A stretch of DNA of 64,000 bases, taken from Portulaca oleracea. Taxonomy: Eukaryota; Streptophyta; Magnoliopsida; Caryophyllales; Portulacaceae. A program made the translations under genes and the position numbers. Under the pieces are notes generated by a model, which saw only the letters and a program-made list of their open reading frames with translations, was not told where the DNA came from and did not search any database. The stretch covers positions 50,177,195 to 50,241,194 of the forward strand of contig CM055872.1 in NCBI GenBank assembly GCA_029582165.1, read 5' to 3'. This document shows, one piece after another, positions 10,303 to 19,224 of this stretch. How positions within the stretch are numbered: position 1 is the first letter of the stretch; every line of letters begins with the position of its first letter.

Positions 10303-10379
10303 AGTGAATACTCTACCTTCATCTGATTCACATTACTCTTCTCTATTTTCACAGGAACCCCTTGAATCCCTCCTCATTT

Positions 10380-10752
10380 ACTCCCAGCTAGAAGGCTAGT
10401 AGACTTGTGCATGCCTTAATAGCCACCGTAAAAGAACAATTGTCTGGCCTCATTCCTTGAGAAACCATACTACTGTAAAGACCTAGGACATCAGTAAATA
10501 AACCCACCCTTGAATAAGCAATAAGCATCGCATTCCAAACATTTATGCCTCTTTGAGGCAATTTATCGAACACTTGGCGTGGTGCTTTAATGTGACTAAG
10601 AATGCCATAGGATGCAATAAGTTGCGGCGTGGTGGGACTGCCTTGGCTGAATAAACCAGTTGTGATGAGGAGGGCATCGAAGAAGATGAAGAGAACTCAG
10701 ATTTGAGAGTGGGGAGTTGGAGTTCGGTCTTATCGTGGAGTTGGGAAGCCAT
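10380..10752 (-). pseudogene. Captured pentatricopeptide-repeat (PPR) gene fragment, sense to the element
   Basis: The frame upstream of 10388 reads PQLIASYGILSHIKAPRQ and then VFDKLPQRGINVWNAML, IAYSRVGLFTDVLGLYSSM and GMRPDNCSFTVAIKACTSLL. That is about two PPR motifs in the plant PLS style (VFDKMPxRxVxxWNAMI..Y...G). A candidate N-terminus (ATG at 10752, MASQLHDKTELQLPTLKSEF) is in another frame, so a frameshift lies near 10640. PPR proteins bind organellar RNA in chloroplasts or mitochondria. This fragment lacks most repeats and is a transduplicated piece, not a working gene. Confidence 0.8.
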
Positions 10753-10851
10753 TGGAGGAGACTGAGGAGGAAGAGAAGGGGAGAATGACCAATTAGAGAC
10801 GTAAAGCTTTGTGCCAGTCTCAATCGAAGAGGCGCCATCTCCACCGAAACA

Positions 10852-11136
10852 ATGGCGGAATCAGAAAGTCTCGGCGTCACTCACACCACCGCAGAACCTT
10901 CATCAATGGTGGACCCAAAAACTCCTGCCGTCACTCTCATCATCCCAGAGAAGCACCCTTTCCAGATCGAAAGTTACCGGGATCGTCAAGGAGCGTACGA
11001 CCTATACGAAATGGAGGGCTTGGGAAAGGCCCTTCGAGCGGACATGCCAGGGGTCCCAAAAGACAACGTCAAGATCATCAAGATCCCTCACCAAAGAAAG
11101 ATCGCATTCACTGCCAAAGCTCCTGGAATGGATTGA
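10852..11136 (+). pseudogene. Captured HSP20-like gene fragment, antisense to the element
   Basis: A 94-codon frame starts MAESESLGVTHTTAEPSS and includes VTLIIPEKHPFQIESY, then ALRADMPGVPKDNVKIIKI and HQRKIAFTAKAPGMD before a stop. The 'RADMPGVPKDNVKI' stretch resembles the start of the alpha-crystallin/HSP20 domain of plant small heat-shock-like proteins ('ADMPGVGKDxVKV'). Only the first part of the domain is present. It lies on the strand opposite to the element's transcription, between the primer site and the PPR piece. Identification rests on a short motif and is moderate. Confidence 0.5.
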
Positions 11137-11315
11137 TAGTTGGTAAAAGAAATGTTTGAGGGTTTGGAACTCAAGCAGGGTGAAATGGGAAAAATTTACA
11201 GGAAACTAGCAACAAGCAGCCATTTGGGGATTGAGAAATGAAATGGAAGAAGAAGAAGTGAATCTGGGGAAAAAGGAGACGAACGAAACAGACGCATGAA
11301 AGATGAGATAACCAT

Positions 11316-11327
11316 GCTCTGATACCA
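11316..11327 (-). other. Primer-binding site, initiator Met-tRNA type
   Basis: The plus strand reads GCTCTGATACCA, so the minus strand is TGGTATCAGAGC, complementary to the 3' end of initiator tRNA-Met. It directly abuts the right LTR and fixes the element's orientation. Confidence 0.95.
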
Positions 11328-11545
11328 TGTTAAATTTCACCCAATTTGGTGAAACTAAAAGAGAGAAGAGGGAGAGAGATTTGAGAAAAATGATATTATT
11401 GATGAATCTCTACTCAAGAGATACAAGGGGAGAGGAAGGTTATATATAACCAACCTCCCTAACAAACCAAGAAACAAGATAAAGAACCTAAAGAAACAAC
11501 ATTGTGAACAAATTGGAAACAATACAAGATTTACTATTCCTAACA
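11328..11545 (-). repeat. LTR (5' LTR of the copia element)
   Basis: 218 bp, same termini as the left LTR and nearly identical to it. Followed by the AGCTA duplication at 11546-11550. Confidence 0.95.
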
Positions 11546-11550
11546 AGCTA

Positions 11551-14279
11551 GCTTACACATAGGAACAATGCTTACAATTTATGTTTTCATTTAACCTCTC
11601 TTTGGTGGTAAGCTAGAACTTGACATAAATGGTGGTTATATTGTCTAATTGATGTGAATCAGGTCATCATAGCTACGGTTTACAAGTTATTAAATCTATA
11701 TGACTATGTTGCGCTCTCTATTTACTCCTAGTTTTCTTATCTAACTTTTATGGTGTTGTCCAGTATGTGAATAGCTAAAAATTTTACTATCAATTGAACA
11801 ACTATATATATTGTTGAGTATCATATACTTTGGCCAAAGAGTTGGGTTGACTATGCTAAGCTCTTGAGTTGGGGAGGACTTTCTTATATGGCCTCAAACA
11901 AAGAACCTAGAGGTGAGTTAATCTTGCCTTTTCTTAAAAACATTTTCTATTCTTGTACTGAGTAATAAGTAAATAGCTTTCCTGAAAAATTTGCTAATAT
12001 TTGATCAAATGTATGTCCATTTTTCTGTCAAACAAGAGCTCTTCAAGGTGACTACAAGACATAATTTGTTTGCTGTTGTAAACGAGAGATGTGTGGAGGA
12101 CCCAAGATCAATGGCCTCAGACTTGAATGCCAACTCGCTTTTAAGCCTTGATGTTGCAAGTAATTGAGACAACATTGGGATTGCCTTGGAAAATCTGATT
12201 GTAAGTGGCAATGCAACTTCTATGAGTAATAATGCACAAATCATCTCATTTCTAATTGTAGCTTCTATGGGTAATATAGCAAGTAATAAAGCACTTGTGC
12301 AGAGGAATAGCTTAGAAATTAAAGGTCTCTTAGAGATACCTGACTATAATATTCTTGGCAAGGTTCTTTTCTCACCTTTATAGTCATCAGACCATATTCC
12401 TCTTTCTTAGCCTTTTATCCCCCACTTTTGCAAAGGCTGAAGAATCACACTTAACTTGGATAGAAGACACCCCCCTTCTTTTGGTTGGTAATAGATGCTA
12501 CCTATCAATGATAAACTTCATAGCTTCTGCTTTACCAAGCACTATTCGAAGCACATATTGAATAATTTTCTTATTTTCTTCAGTGCGCCACTTATTACTT
12601 GATCTTATTGTGCTGCTTTTCCTTTTTTTTTCTCTTTAGTTTTGTGCCAATTTTTAATTTTGTAGCATCTCTGACACAGACCATACTAAATTTAAAACAA
12701 TTGTGCTTGACTAAAATATTAATTTATTGAATACTGTGAAGTTATTACTTATTGTCATTGCTTGTTAACGTTCCTATTAAAAGAAGTCTGACATGTAAGT
12801 GTATTAATACAAACATTATAAGATGGATCTGAAGTTTAAAAGCTTGTCCAAATCCGAATTGTTCAATTTGCTCTAAGTGGTTTGTCTAGTTAACCCATTT
12901 GGTTCATCCAGTTCACTTACCGATCCGCTGTCACTATTCTTGTCATTTAGAGACACAATACTTACTAATAGAATTTCTTTGTTTTTGACATAATTCCAAT
13001 GCGTCATGTGGTATGTATTGATTCCTGATGGATTTACTCTCTTTGGTTCCTGTATGAAAGAAAAAACAAGAATGTCTGGATCTTGAGCATACTTTTCAAA
13101 ATAACTATTAACAAAAGTACTGGATGCAGTGCGTGGTGTCTTTGAACTAGGACTTTATGCTCGACCTTATATATGTAAATAAAGTTATATTTGCTCGTTC
13201 AAGTTGGCCAAATTATCCGTAGTGAATTTGAAGGTTGTGCAAAATTATGAAATTGCTTGTCGAATCATCTAATACTAAGAGGAAATCAAGCTTCTCACTG
13301 ACATTTGATGGACAGAGGGTAACATCATATGGAATTAAATTTCGACAAACAAATATGTGTCCTCATGTCAGAAATGCTAACTAGTTTCCCCCATCATTTG
13401 CCTATCACTACTCACTAGAACAAAGTATTAGTGAGAAAAGATAGAACCAGGGGTGAGGAAGAAACATGCCCTTTATCCGAATTCTATCCCTTGCTAGAGG
13501 TGAGTTATCTTAAAATATGTTGAATTCTTCAATTTTTCGCATTTATACTTTTGTTTTCTAAAGATTAGCCTAAACTATACTACAGATTGTCACCTATAAC
13601 AATGGATGCTTCTCAAGCACGAGTGATATGTGTCAGGAGTTTTTGAAAATAGGGTCCAAATCTAAAGCCAGGTCCATATGGTAGAACTTCTCGACCAAAA
13701 CTACAGTTCAGATACTCCTTCAACTTTTTTAGGTAAAAAAGCAGGGCAGTATATATAATTATATATCTTTTCTTAACAAATAATGCAGAATAACATCGTT
13801 TGATAGGTTGAACAAAAATACAGTTTAGTTACACCTTACAATCATATATACTAGTACTACAAAATGCAGGGGAAGTTGAGCTTGAATCAATCTGCAGAGC
13901 ATCAACTTTTGCCCACTGCACGTAACTTTGCATTATGCTACTAACCCGTACAAATTAGCTTATGGAAGGCAAAACTATGTTTTGCATACCTTCTGAGTCC
14001 TACTTATATACAAACAAGTGATAAGATCGGAATGAATGTACAACCCAATTTTTACATTGGTGCCTCTGAATTTCCACCACTAGACACTTCAAAAACCAAC
14101 TTGTATTATCAAAGCCCTTACGATTCAGTATATCTCGAATAATAGGATTATGTGACAATGTAGTACTTTGAACTATTGTTATTATGAATTAGACAATGTG
14201 TTTCAAGTTTGGTTTGAAATCTTTTGTGTAAATTTTGCATTTATTAAATTGGTGAATATTGATATGATTTGAAATAGAT
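11551..14279. other. Unassigned AT-rich sequence with weak coding traces
   Basis: Plus-strand frames around 12010-12380 (HNLFAVVNERCVEDPRSMAS..., then IALENLIVSGNATSMSNNAQ...) look more protein-like than their surroundings but match no family I know and are broken by a stop near 12165. Exon-like pieces ending in GTGAG occur at about 11915 and 13500. They may be a decayed gene on the plus strand. I cannot assemble it. Confidence 0.3.
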
Positions 14280-14408
14280 TAGATGGCTCAACTATTGTAA
14301 AAGATCTTAGTGGTTTGTGCAACAAAAAATTTTGTTGCGCAAAAAAGATCATAGTGTTTTGCGCAATCGGTTTTTTTTGTAGCCCAAAATGATTTTTCTT
14401 GTTGTGTG
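14280..14408. mobile_element. Possible short CACTA-like terminus relic
   Basis: Iterated words (TTAGTGGTTTGTGCAACAAA, GTTGCGCAAAAAAGATCAT, AGTGTTTTGCGCAATCGG) precede TTTTTCTTGTTGTGTG, which resembles the usual CACTA 3' terminus TTTTTCTTGTAGTG. No partner end was found. Weak call. Confidence 0.3.
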
Positions 14409-15068
14409 TGTCGATATGACACCATCTTTTGGTGGATTCAAGTTAAAATACCTCTGCTTGACTTTATCTTCACCTCTCTTCTAGTTGTGAAGGACGTTTT
14501 CAATGAAATGAAATAAAACTGATATGATTTTTACCAACATGCATGTGATTGTTTTAACTTTAAATTGTTAGTTCTAAAGTCGTGCAACCGTTATTGTTGG
14601 AAATGATGAGTCTAAAAAGGAAATCTCAATTGTGTGATGATAAAAACAAAGTGTAACTCAAAGGTGAAATAATTAGACAACGTATTTTATCTACCCTTCA
14701 CGGAAAACACAGGAAAAAAACATACTCCCAAACTCAGGGGTACTAAGAATTGATGTGGGAAATTGAAAGGTATAAAATCAATGTAGAAAACCACAAGGGG
14801 TAAATGTAAAATATCAGAAAATGTTATTTGTGTACAGTACCTTAAGAGGTTTGAGCCAACATTTAGTGTTACCGAGTTTCGACATAAGAGGCGATAGTGA
14901 TATAATGTCCTGAACCAAAATCCCTTTTACGAAATCACTGCTTACTACACATAGCACATGTCATTTCATCAAGGTTTACATTCGCGAGATGCTTTCTACT
15001 CATGTGTGGTATCTTGTTTATGAGTGTCCTTTAGGGATATGACAAAAATATACCACAATGGGGACCTT
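14409..15068. other. Unassigned sequence
   Basis: I see no gene, RNA or mobile-element structure before the Cassandra target duplication. Confidence 0.45.
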
Positions 15069-15073
15069 ACAAC

Positions 15074-15364
15074 TATAACACCTTGGACATATGGTTAAGT
15101 GTGGCTCAAAGGAATTTAAATGGCTACTCATATCACCGAGGTGCCCCTTCTTTTATGGTAGCTCATCTGTTGGGAACTCCTCAATTAAGCGTGCTTGGAT
15201 GGGAGTAATCTCAGGATGGGTGACCTCTTGGGAAGTTTTCCTAGGCAACGTGTGAGCGAGGACGAAGCATGCTAGAAAGACTCGTGATGATTTGTGGGGT
15301 TAGTCAGTGATCCTTGAAGCAATTATCAGTAATGTCCGCTATCCTTGAGGGGTTGGGCGTTACA
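15074..15364 (+). repeat. Cassandra 5' LTR with 5S rRNA-like segment
   Basis: The 5S-like part spans about 15139-15252. It keeps the internal pol III control region: an A-box-like AATTAAGCGTGCTTGG and a C-box AGGATGGGTGACC followed by TCTTGGGAAG. These differ from plant 5S rRNA by only a few bases. It is not a functional 5S gene: it lies in an LTR and the 5' end of the rRNA is degenerate. Confidence 0.92.
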
Positions 15365-15366
15365 GA

Positions 15367-15378
15367 TGATATTAGAGT
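15367..15378 (+). other. Cassandra primer-binding site (mutated)
   Basis: TGATATTAGAGT aligns with the Met-tRNA primer site TGGTATCAGAGC with three changes, two bases after the LTR end. Confidence 0.75.
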
Positions 15379-15485
15379 CGACCCGCGACAGTGAGCTGCG
15401 TCAGTGGACGGGAGATCCATGGGCAGTCACCTAGTGGGGCAAAGATTCTGGAGTGGATTTGTTGCACAACGAGGACGTTGAACAC

Positions 15486-15499
15486 TCAAGGGGGGGTGA
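15486..15499 (+). other. Cassandra polypurine tract
   Basis: CAAGGGGGGGTGA lies immediately upstream of the TG of the right LTR at 15501. Confidence 0.8.
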
Positions 15500-15500
15500 T

Positions 15501-15782
15501 TGTAACACCTTATATAAATATTTAAGTGTGGCTTAAAGGGATTTAAATGGCTATTCATAGCGCCAAGGTGCATCATTTTTTATGGTAGTTCATTCGTTGA
15601 GAACTCATTAGTTAAGCATGCTTAGTTGTGAATAGTCTCAGGATGGATGACCTCCTGGAAAGTTTTCCCAAGCAGCGTGTGAAGCACGCTGGAAAGACTC
15701 GTTGTGATTTGTCGGATCAGTTAGCGATCCTTGAAGCAGTTATCGATAATGTTCGCGGTCTATGAGGGGTTGGGGTGTTACA
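15501..15782 (+). repeat. Cassandra 3' LTR with 5S rRNA-like segment
   Basis: TGTAACACC...GGTGTTACA, 282 bp, with inverted ends. Its 5S-like segment (about 15567-15680) is more degenerate than that of the left LTR: the C-box reads AGGATGGATGACCTCCTGG and the A-box TTAAGCATGCTTAG. Confidence 0.92.
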
Positions 15783-15787
15783 ACAAC

Positions 15788-16421
15788 CACGCTCAATAGG
15801 TTAACCTCCAAGATTGATCTGTGACTACCACCTTGCAGAATCATGTCTTTGGTCCATTAAGAAGAGTTCTTGTGTCTCTTGCTACTTTAATAGAAAGCAA
15901 GGTTAGACAACATGTTAGGTTAATGGGTTTTTAGAATGGAATGATGTTTAGTGGAAATGGAGGAATGATTATTTGAAGAAGAATGTATATTATTAGTTGA
16001 GGGATAAATAACTTACAACATTAGACTGTTCACATCATGTATGTATACACCACTACCCATGTTTATAGTTGTCAAATGGTGATGGTTTTACAAAATATCC
16101 ATTTTAACTTCCATTATATTTTCTCATTTTATATTTTTAAAATTTTTCTTACATATTATCTTAGAATATATTATGAAAATATCCTCACATGATATATTTG
16201 GCTTCCTTATAGATTTTTCTAGCATTCTGTTTATTGTTTTCCTAGATTAATCTATACTTTTAGTACTCCCAATCTATACTTTTAACACTCCCACATAATT
16301 AGAAAAGTCTTAGACGTCAATATGTTCTCTAAAACGATTAAACTTCTAAGTTGAAAGTGATTTTGTGAAAGTGTATATAGTTGCTTATTTGTTTAGCATA
16401 AATGTAGCATGATCTTTCCCT
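15788..16421. other. Unassigned AT-rich sequence
   Basis: No gene or repeat structure identified. Confidence 0.5.
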
Positions 16422-17392
16422 AGTGGCGGATCCAGGATTCAAAGTCATTGGTGTCAGATAATTTCCTTAAAAAAAGTTAACACAAATAAACGCTAAAACA
16501 AACGTTAAATTATAACCAATTCATGGTGGATTCAATGGTGGATTTTGGGATGGGGTGCTCGAATGGGGGCTAGAATGAAAGGTCGATTCCCTAGCCACCT
16601 TCTTGAAGTATCTCTCCATATTAAATTGAAATTAAAAAAGAAAATTATAAGCACCTACAATTTTACAGAACACACCTAACCTAATATAATGAATTAATAA
16701 ATTTCATTCAAACACTTAATAGCCTCCACAATTTCTCATAAATATTACATAATTCAATTTATATGTGTACAAATTAAATGATAGTTTAACAAAACTTACT
16801 CATTCATACACATATAACAAGCAATTAGCAAATCCTAATTTAATCATATTGATTTAATCACAAAAATTTAATTTATAAATTACAACTAAATATGATAATA
16901 AATTCAATCAAGAGGAAAGAGTATAATTCGATTTACAAGAGTACAAACGATAGTTTAACAAAAGTTGACGCATACAAGCGATACAACAAGCAATTAAGTG
17001 AATTAACAAACCCTAATTTAATCATATTGACTTAAACACATAAATCTAATTCACGAATTACAACCAAGTATGAGAATAGATTCTATAAAGAGGAAAGAAT
17101 AACTTGAGAAAAGAATAATAGAGTGACTTGCACAAATTGCAATTCAATAATCGAGATTGGATTAGAGAAATTGAAGGGATTGCGCATGCTTTATAGGTGT
17201 GAGTGAAAAAAAAGGGAGTGAGTTTCTATTCCTTGCAGGTGCAAGCACCAACAAGATACACAATCTTTTTTGATTCTATGTGGTGTCAAACAGTATATAA
17301 TCTAAATATGTTTCCTTTTTTCTAAACAGAATTTTTTTAAAAAATTTAGTGGTGTCAATTGACACCACTTCTCTCTATGTGGATCTGCCCAT
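16422..17392. mobile_element. Probable non-autonomous DNA element with degenerate inverted ends
   Basis: The left end reads TAGTGGCGGATCCAGGATTC followed by TTGGTGTCA. The inverse of the right end reads GGGCAGATCCACATAGAG followed by GTGGTGTCA. Interior sequence is AT-rich and non-coding. The paired GGCGGATCCA / GGCAGATCCA ends and shared subterminal GGTGTCA support one mobile unit. Superfamily and target duplication are unclear. Confidence 0.45.
16748..17103. repeat. Diverged tandem duplication, period 178 bp
   Basis: CCTAATTTAATCATATTGA occurs at 16834 and 17012, and the flanking sequences align over the whole period, from ATTCAATTTA/ATTCGATTTAC to AAGAGGAAAGAGTATAA/AAGAGGAAAGAATAACT. The duplication makes up the middle of the element above. 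Confidence 0.8.
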
Positions 17393-17655
17393 ATCTTCCC
17401 TTGTCCATGAGCTCAAGAATGAAGTGATGTTATTGCTATTGTTGATGCATTGTTGTAGAAAAGTAGCGTTAGTTGGTGATTTATTGCTTATCCCTTAGTA
17501 ATATTCTAAGTCATATTGCTTCACTTGCAATACTATTTGCCGGAACATACACTACTTTTGCCAATGATAATGTTGCAGTTTGTTTCTTCTAGGATATCCA
17601 AGAAATACCCTCAGAGCCTAACTGGAACAAATATTCATTTGTACATTTTCTATTA

Positions 17656-17690
17656 CTAGTGATTATGTGCGCGCGTTGCGCGCGATCAAC
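17656..17690 (-). mobile_element. Helitron 3' terminus (element extends to the right)
   Basis: On the minus strand, a GC hairpin (GCGCGC, loop AAC, GCGCGC) is followed by ACATAATCACTAG and then T. A hairpin about 11 nt before a terminal CTAG, with T next to the insertion, is the classical Helitron 3' end. The body must run rightward. It contains the Pack-MULE at 17724, only some 34 bp inside the hairpin. The 5' TC end was not identified. Confidence 0.55.
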
Positions 17691-17713
17691 ATAATAGGTG
17701 TTTAATCATAAGT

Positions 17714-17723
17714 GTGATACTTT
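17714..17723. repeat. Target site duplication GTGATACTTT (left copy) of the Pack-MULE
   Basis: GTGATACTTT here and at 19215-19224 flank the long terminal inverted repeats exactly. Mutator-like elements usually duplicate 9-11 bp. Confidence 0.9.
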
Positions 17724-17868
17724 CAAAAAATTGTTGGAGGGTGCCACACATTTTTTTTAACTGACTCTTGGGTCACAACTTTTTTTAATGCATTTCCAGG
17801 TGACATTAAACTTACTTAAATAGGTGGGGGGTGACATTCCGGTTATTTTGACTGAAATCCGGCTAAAT
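17724..17868. repeat. Pack-MULE left terminal inverted repeat
   Basis: Pairs with 19075-19214. Identity is high over the outer 110 bp and falls off after the TGACATTCCGG / TGACATTCTGG block. Confidence 0.9.
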
Positions 17869-18091
17869 ATGTTAAAAAGACAAATATACCCTTATTTTTA
17901 TCTCTAATTCAACTTAATCTGCCATTATATCTCTTCCCTCTTTTCTTTATCCTCTGCCATTACCTCACCTTCCCAATTCTCATCACCCAATATTCACTGC
18001 CTTATTTGATTCACTGCCTTGTCTTTGGACATTCGACCCCTATTCGCTTTAGAGAGAGAAAGTTAAGAAAGAGAAAGCAAGAGACACAAAA

Positions 18092-18477
18092 ATGGCGGAA
18101 GGACAAGTTATCGCCATCCACTCTCTTGAGGAGTGGTCCATACAGGTCGAAGAGGCCAATTCCTCTAAGAAACTGGTACTCTCTCTCATCTTGCTTCTCT
18201 ATTGAACCATTTGTTTTGATATTTTGTTCAATTCATGTCAGAATTACGGCGTTCTATGTACTTGATCGTGTTCTTCTTCTTTCTTTATTCAATTAGTAGG
18301 ATCAATTGCCGAATTTCTTGTGATCTGTTTGACAAAATTGATAGAAATGGACAGATTGTAGTTGATTTCACGGATACATGGTACGGACCCTGCCGCGTGA
18401 TTGCTCCAGTTTTTGCCGATCTCACCAGGAGGCACCCTCATCTCATATTCCTCAAGGTCGACGTCGATGAATTGAAG
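18092..18477 (+). pseudogene. Captured thioredoxin h gene fragment (two exons)
   Basis: Exon 1 (18092-18175) encodes [18 protein letters not shown]...SSKKL and ends at a GT donor (18176). Exon 2 (18355-18477) follows an AG acceptor and encodes [41 protein letters not shown], then a GT donor. Plant cytosolic thioredoxins h are dithiol-disulfide reductases and have this exon split. The active site WCGPC reads WYGPC: the first, nucleophilic cysteine is replaced by tyrosine, so the protein could not reduce disulfides. The C-terminal exon (cis-Pro region) is absent. About 69 residues remain of a usual 115-120. Confidence 0.9.
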
Positions 18478-18544
18478 GTGAATTCATAATTGCTTCCTCT
18501 CTTTCATTCTTGTTTTAGACATGAATTCCCCAAATTTATGAAAT

Positions 18545-18710
18545 GATACGGGGCCACATCCAGCACACGAGCAGTCTTGTCCATCGCTTGCCTTCGCTCA
18601 GCGCCAGTCTGCACCTGTTCCTGTGCCCTGCTTCCGTCCTCCCAGAGCCAGAAACCAACGCCAGAACTGGTTCTTCCCAGCGCCAATCATGCATATGGCT
18701 TGCCGGGTTT
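18545..18710. other. GC-rich segment inside the Pack-MULE, possibly a second captured fragment
   Basis: After the thioredoxin remnant, base composition jumps (GCGCCAGTCTGCACCTG, CGTCCTCCCAGAGCCAG) compared with the AT-rich flanks. Frames are open on both strands (plus 18543-18827, minus 18504-18686) but neither product is recognised. An abrupt composition change suggests a different donor locus. Confidence 0.45.
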
Positions 18711-19074
18711 TACTCATTGTTTGAGTTGCACTCGTCTTCTTTAATGCTTGTCATTGTCTGGTTTGATTCAACCATTGTAAGTATGGATTCCCTTGTCAAA
18801 GTTGATTCTAATCATGTGGATTGTTGAGGGTGTTTGTGTTGCTACTGCTTACTTATAGTTTGGACAGCCTCCAATGCCCTTCATGGTGCCTAAATCATAC
18901 TATAGATTGTCTTTTGGGGTCCTGTGATTCAGAGGGAGAGTGGTGGAGGAGAAAGGTGGTGGGAGGAGGAGCTTATGAGAATGGAGGAATTTGAGGGAAG
19001 AAGTTTTGAGCGGAGAAATCAAGGGCAAATTGGACACTTCACTCATTTTTTGAAGGGCAAATCAGACTTTTCAA

Positions 19075-19214
19075 TAATTCTGGCCAAAACACGCCAGAAT
19101 GTCACCCCCCAGTTACTTAAGTAAGTTTAATGTCACCTGAGAATGCATTAAATAAAAGTTGTGACCCGCAAGTCAGTTAAAAAAAATGTGTGGCACCCCC
19201 CCAGCAATTTTTTG
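19075..19214. repeat. Pack-MULE right terminal inverted repeat
   Basis: Inverse of 17724-17868. Ends CAATTTTTTG and is followed by the GTGATACTTT duplication at 19215-19224. Confidence 0.9.
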
Positions 19215-19224
19215 GTGATACTTT

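Larger units (their letters stand above)
9790..11545 (-). mobile_element. Complete non-autonomous Ty1/copia-type LTR element with captured gene fragments
   Basis: Two 218-bp LTRs (TGTTAAATTTCACC...TTCCTAACA) flank 1320 bp of internal DNA. A Met-tRNA primer site (TGGTATCAGAGC, minus strand) abuts the right LTR and a polypurine tract abuts the left, so the element reads right to left. It is bounded by a perfect AGCTA duplication. It has no protease, integrase or reverse transcriptase and must be mobilised in trans. In element order the interior holds: primer site, an antisense HSP20-like fragment, a sense PPR fragment, a copia gag N-terminus, polypurine tract. The LTRs are nearly identical, which suggests a recent insertion. 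Confidence 0.93.
15074..15782 (+). mobile_element. Complete Cassandra TRIM retrotransposon (5S-carrying LTRs)
   Basis: Two LTRs of 291 and 282 bp, each with a 5S rRNA-like segment, flank 136 bp of interior. A decayed Met-tRNA primer site follows the left LTR and the purine tract CAAGGGGGGGTGAT precedes the right one. The element is bounded by a perfect 5-bp duplication, ACAAC (15069-15073 and 15783-15787). LTRs that carry 5S sequence, tiny size and no coding capacity define Cassandra. It depends on other elements for its proteins. The LTRs have clearly diverged (TG of the left LTR mutated to TA), so this is an old copy. Confidence 0.95.
17724..19214. mobile_element. Pack-MULE (Mutator-like element) carrying a thioredoxin h fragment
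   Basis: Long terminal inverted repeats of about 140 bp start CAAAAAATTGTTGGAGGGTG on the left. On the right, read inward, they start CAAAAAATTGCTGGGGGGGT. Both continue through GCCACACATTTTTTTTAACT and the GGTGACATTAAACTTACTTA block. The 1.2-kb interior holds two spliced-style exons of a thioredoxin h gene and a separate GC-rich segment, and no transposase. With the 10-bp target duplication this is a textbook Pack-MULE. Confidence 0.92.

Noticed and set aside
10809..11159. Two further plus-strand ORFs overlapping the HSP20-like frame
   Set aside because: Arg/Ser/Pro-rich products of the alternative registers; only the 10852-11136 frame resembles a protein family.
15139..15252. 5S rRNA gene
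   Set aside because: The match to the 5S control region is real, but it lies inside one of two LTRs with a target duplication, so it is the 5S-derived part of Cassandra and not an rRNA gene.
17004..17010. Telomere-like repeat (AAACCCTAA)
   Set aside because: A single copy inside a 178-bp duplication, not an array.
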